34,095 bases of DNA, from assembly GCA_017552475.1 (NCBI GenBank), contig JAFZPY010000092.1, positions 1 to 34,095 of the forward strand. Direction: 5' to 3'. Positions within the stretch are counted from its first letter, which is position 1. Every line of letters begins with the position of its first letter. The notes beneath the pieces were generated by a model, which did not search any database, was not told the DNA's origin, and saw only the letters and a list, made by a program, of their open reading frames with translations. Shown piece by piece: positions 33,242 through 34,095 of this stretch. The DNA is from Bacteroidales bacterium (GTDB taxonomy: Bacteria > Bacteroidota > Bacteroidia > Bacteroidales > UBA932). The position numbers and the translations under genes were made by a program.

Positions 33242-33307
33242 AAGGTTGGTGTTAATGTGGATTAAGATATGGTTATATCGTAATAGCTCGCGTGAATAAT
33301 CGGGGTG

Positions 33308-33338
33308 CAAATTTATAGCATTTTAATAAAATCACAAT
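33308..33338 (-). promoter_or_regulatory. Promoter of the second susC operon
   Basis: Minus-strand TAAATTTG (33308-33315) is a perfect -7. ATTG lies 19 bases upstream (33335-33338), three of four matches to TTTG. The leader before the ATG at 33241 would be about 60 bases and AT-rich, with no other clear signal. Confidence 0.6.
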
Positions 33339-33358
33339 ATAATATTTGCCTTTTTTCA

Positions 33359-33389
33359 TTTGCATAAAAACAAAAAAACAATATATTTG
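33359..33389 (+). promoter_or_regulatory. Promoter of the third susC
   Basis: TTTG (33359-33362), 19 bases, then TATATTTG (33382-33389): both boxes and the spacing match the Bacteroidetes consensus exactly. It drives the plus-strand susC at 33441 and is back-to-back with the minus-strand promoter about 20 bases away. Confidence 0.75.
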
Positions 33390-33440
33390 TGTTTGCTTGA
33401 ATGAAATAGTACAAGAAAACACAACCAACACACTTTAATC

Positions 33441-34019
33441 ATGTATTTAACTAATAACACGAAGGCATCTTGCGCAAGCAAGTGTCTGGCAGTCGTGGCC
33501 GTAGCAGCCTCACTCATGGGCGGATACGATCTCGCACGCGCTGCCGGAGCCCCCTCTACGGAGGCCGTCATCCAACAGCAGGTCAAAGTCTCCGGATCTG
33601 TTGTGGACGTACAGGGACAACCCGTTCCCGGAGCGTCAGTCATCCAGAAAGGCAGTACCACAAATGGCACCATAACCGGCGCCATGGGAGAATTCTCCAT
33701 TACGGTTCCTGCCGGTTCCACTCTTGTAGTATCATGCATCGGTTTCGCTGAAACCGAGGTAGCGGCAGCAGCACAAGTCAACATCGTCCTCAAGGAGGAT
33801 AATGAATTCCTTAGCGAGGCTGTAGTCACCGCTCTCGGTATCACTAGAGAAAGGAAATCTCTCGGCTATGCCCTGGAAGAGGTAAAGGCCGAAGAACTTA
33901 TGAAAAACAAGACCGCCAATCCCATCAACTCCCTTTCCGGTAAGATTGCCGGTGTAAATGTCACCCAGTCCTCCGATGCCGCCGGCTCCGGAGCCCAGAT
34001 TATCCTGCGGGGGCGGTAA
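33441..34019 (+). CDS. SusC-type TonB-dependent transporter, 3' truncated by a chimeric junction
   Basis: The first ~190 residues of a third SusC homologue. A signal peptide ends near LARAAGA, followed by a carboxypeptidase-regulatory-like domain (VKVSGSVVDVQGQPVPGASV) and the start of the plug (NPINSLSGKIAGVNVTQSSD, then SGAQIILRG). SusC plugs normally continue after IILRG with more sequence leading to YVIDG. Here the frame meets a stop at 34017-34019 just after foreign sequence begins at about 34008-34015. The gene was therefore probably intact in the organism and is broken only in this assembly. It has its own strong promoter and is divergent from the second susC. Confidence 0.88.
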   Translation: MYLTNNTKASCASKCLAVVAVAASLMGGYDLARAAGAPSTEAVIQQQVKVSGSVVDVQGQPVPGASVIQKGSTTNGTITGAMGEFSITVPAGSTLVVSCIGFAETEVAAAAQVNIVLKEDNEFLSEAVVTALGITRERKSLGYALEEVKAEELMKNKTANPINSLSGKIAGVNVTQSSDAAGSGAQIILRGR

Positions 34020-34095
34020 GCTGGCAGGAGATGCCGGCGCAGGTGAGATCCTTCTTCTGGATGTTACACCCCTTTCACTGTCCATTGAGACCATG
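34012..34095 (+). CDS. dnaK: DnaK (Hsp70) fragment joined to susC
   Basis: In the frame set by codons at 34012, 34015 and so on, the bases encode GGKLAGDAGAGEILLLDVTP followed by LSLSIETM, which is the strongly conserved DnaK segment ending in LLLDVTPLSLGIETMGG in other bacteria. It is cut at both ends: upstream by susC and downstream by the end of the window. The shared G-rich stretch at 34008-34016 (cggggg then cgg) would fit a false assembly join through short homology. A dnaK piece here has no biological neighbours. Confidence 0.87.

Noticed and set aside
30131..33310. Longer start for the second susC at 33310
   Set aside because: The extra 23 residues are polar and would be encoded by the -7 promoter element and leader; the ATG at 33241 leads straight into a signal peptide.
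1..34095. tRNA, rRNA, CRISPR array, insertion sequence or phage module
   Set aside because: Intergenic gaps are nearly all under 130 bases (the largest is 199), and none shows a cloverleaf, spaced direct repeats, transposase or integrase motifs.

Overview
The window looks like a contig from an uncultured Bacteroidales bacterium, probably of gut origin. The evidence is three SusC-type TonB-dependent transporters, two SusD lipoproteins, BACON and DUF1735 domains, DUF4270, a CdaA-type diadenylate cyclase, and repeated Bacteroidetes promoter elements of the TTTG-N19/20-TAnnTTTG type. Genus cannot be fixed by eye. Both ends are artificial. Bases 1-47 are Illumina index-adapter sequence, and the last ~85 bases are a fragment of dnaK fused to a broken susC.

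Layout, left to right. (1) 48-3339, plus strand: the 3' part of a glycogen/starch-synthase-like gene, a DUF4270 lipoprotein, a PnuC-type transporter, and acpP on its own. (2) 3372-6251, minus strand: a TlpA-like lipoprotein thioredoxin followed by uvrC. (3) 6348-10238, minus strand: a seven-gene piece of the S10 ribosomal operon (rplC, rplD, rplW, rplB, rpsS, rplV, rpsC). It has its own promoter and a clear terminator, but lacks rpsJ at the front and rplP-rpmC-rpsQ at the back. (4) 10360-15226, minus strand: an operon cdaA, mutS2, yraN, manC.

(5) 15313-27200: a polysaccharide utilisation locus. A divergent ECF sigma factor (plus strand) faces a minus-strand run of fecR anti-sigma, susC with an N-terminal STN signalling domain, susD, a GH18-like lipoprotein whose catalytic motif is degenerate, a DUF1735-LamG lipoprotein, a DUF1735-GH18 endo-beta-N-acetylglucosaminidase-like lipoprotein, and a BACON/leucine-rich-repeat lipoprotein. 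Gene content and order recall the high-mannose N-glycan locus of Bacteroides thetaiotaomicron around EndoBT-3987. The likely working model is cleavage of host or dietary N-glycans at the cell surface, capture by the surface lipoproteins, import by SusCD, and induction through STN-FecR-sigma. No mannosidase is present in the window.

(6) 27332-33241, minus strand: a second susC-susD pair with an unrecognised lipoprotein, without CAZymes or a dedicated regulator. (7) 33441-34019, plus strand: the start of a third susC, driven by a textbook Bacteroidetes promoter and cut by the chimeric junction.

No tRNA, rRNA, CRISPR array, insertion sequence or phage gene was seen. Genes are tightly packed, and terminators and the next promoter repeatedly overlap.
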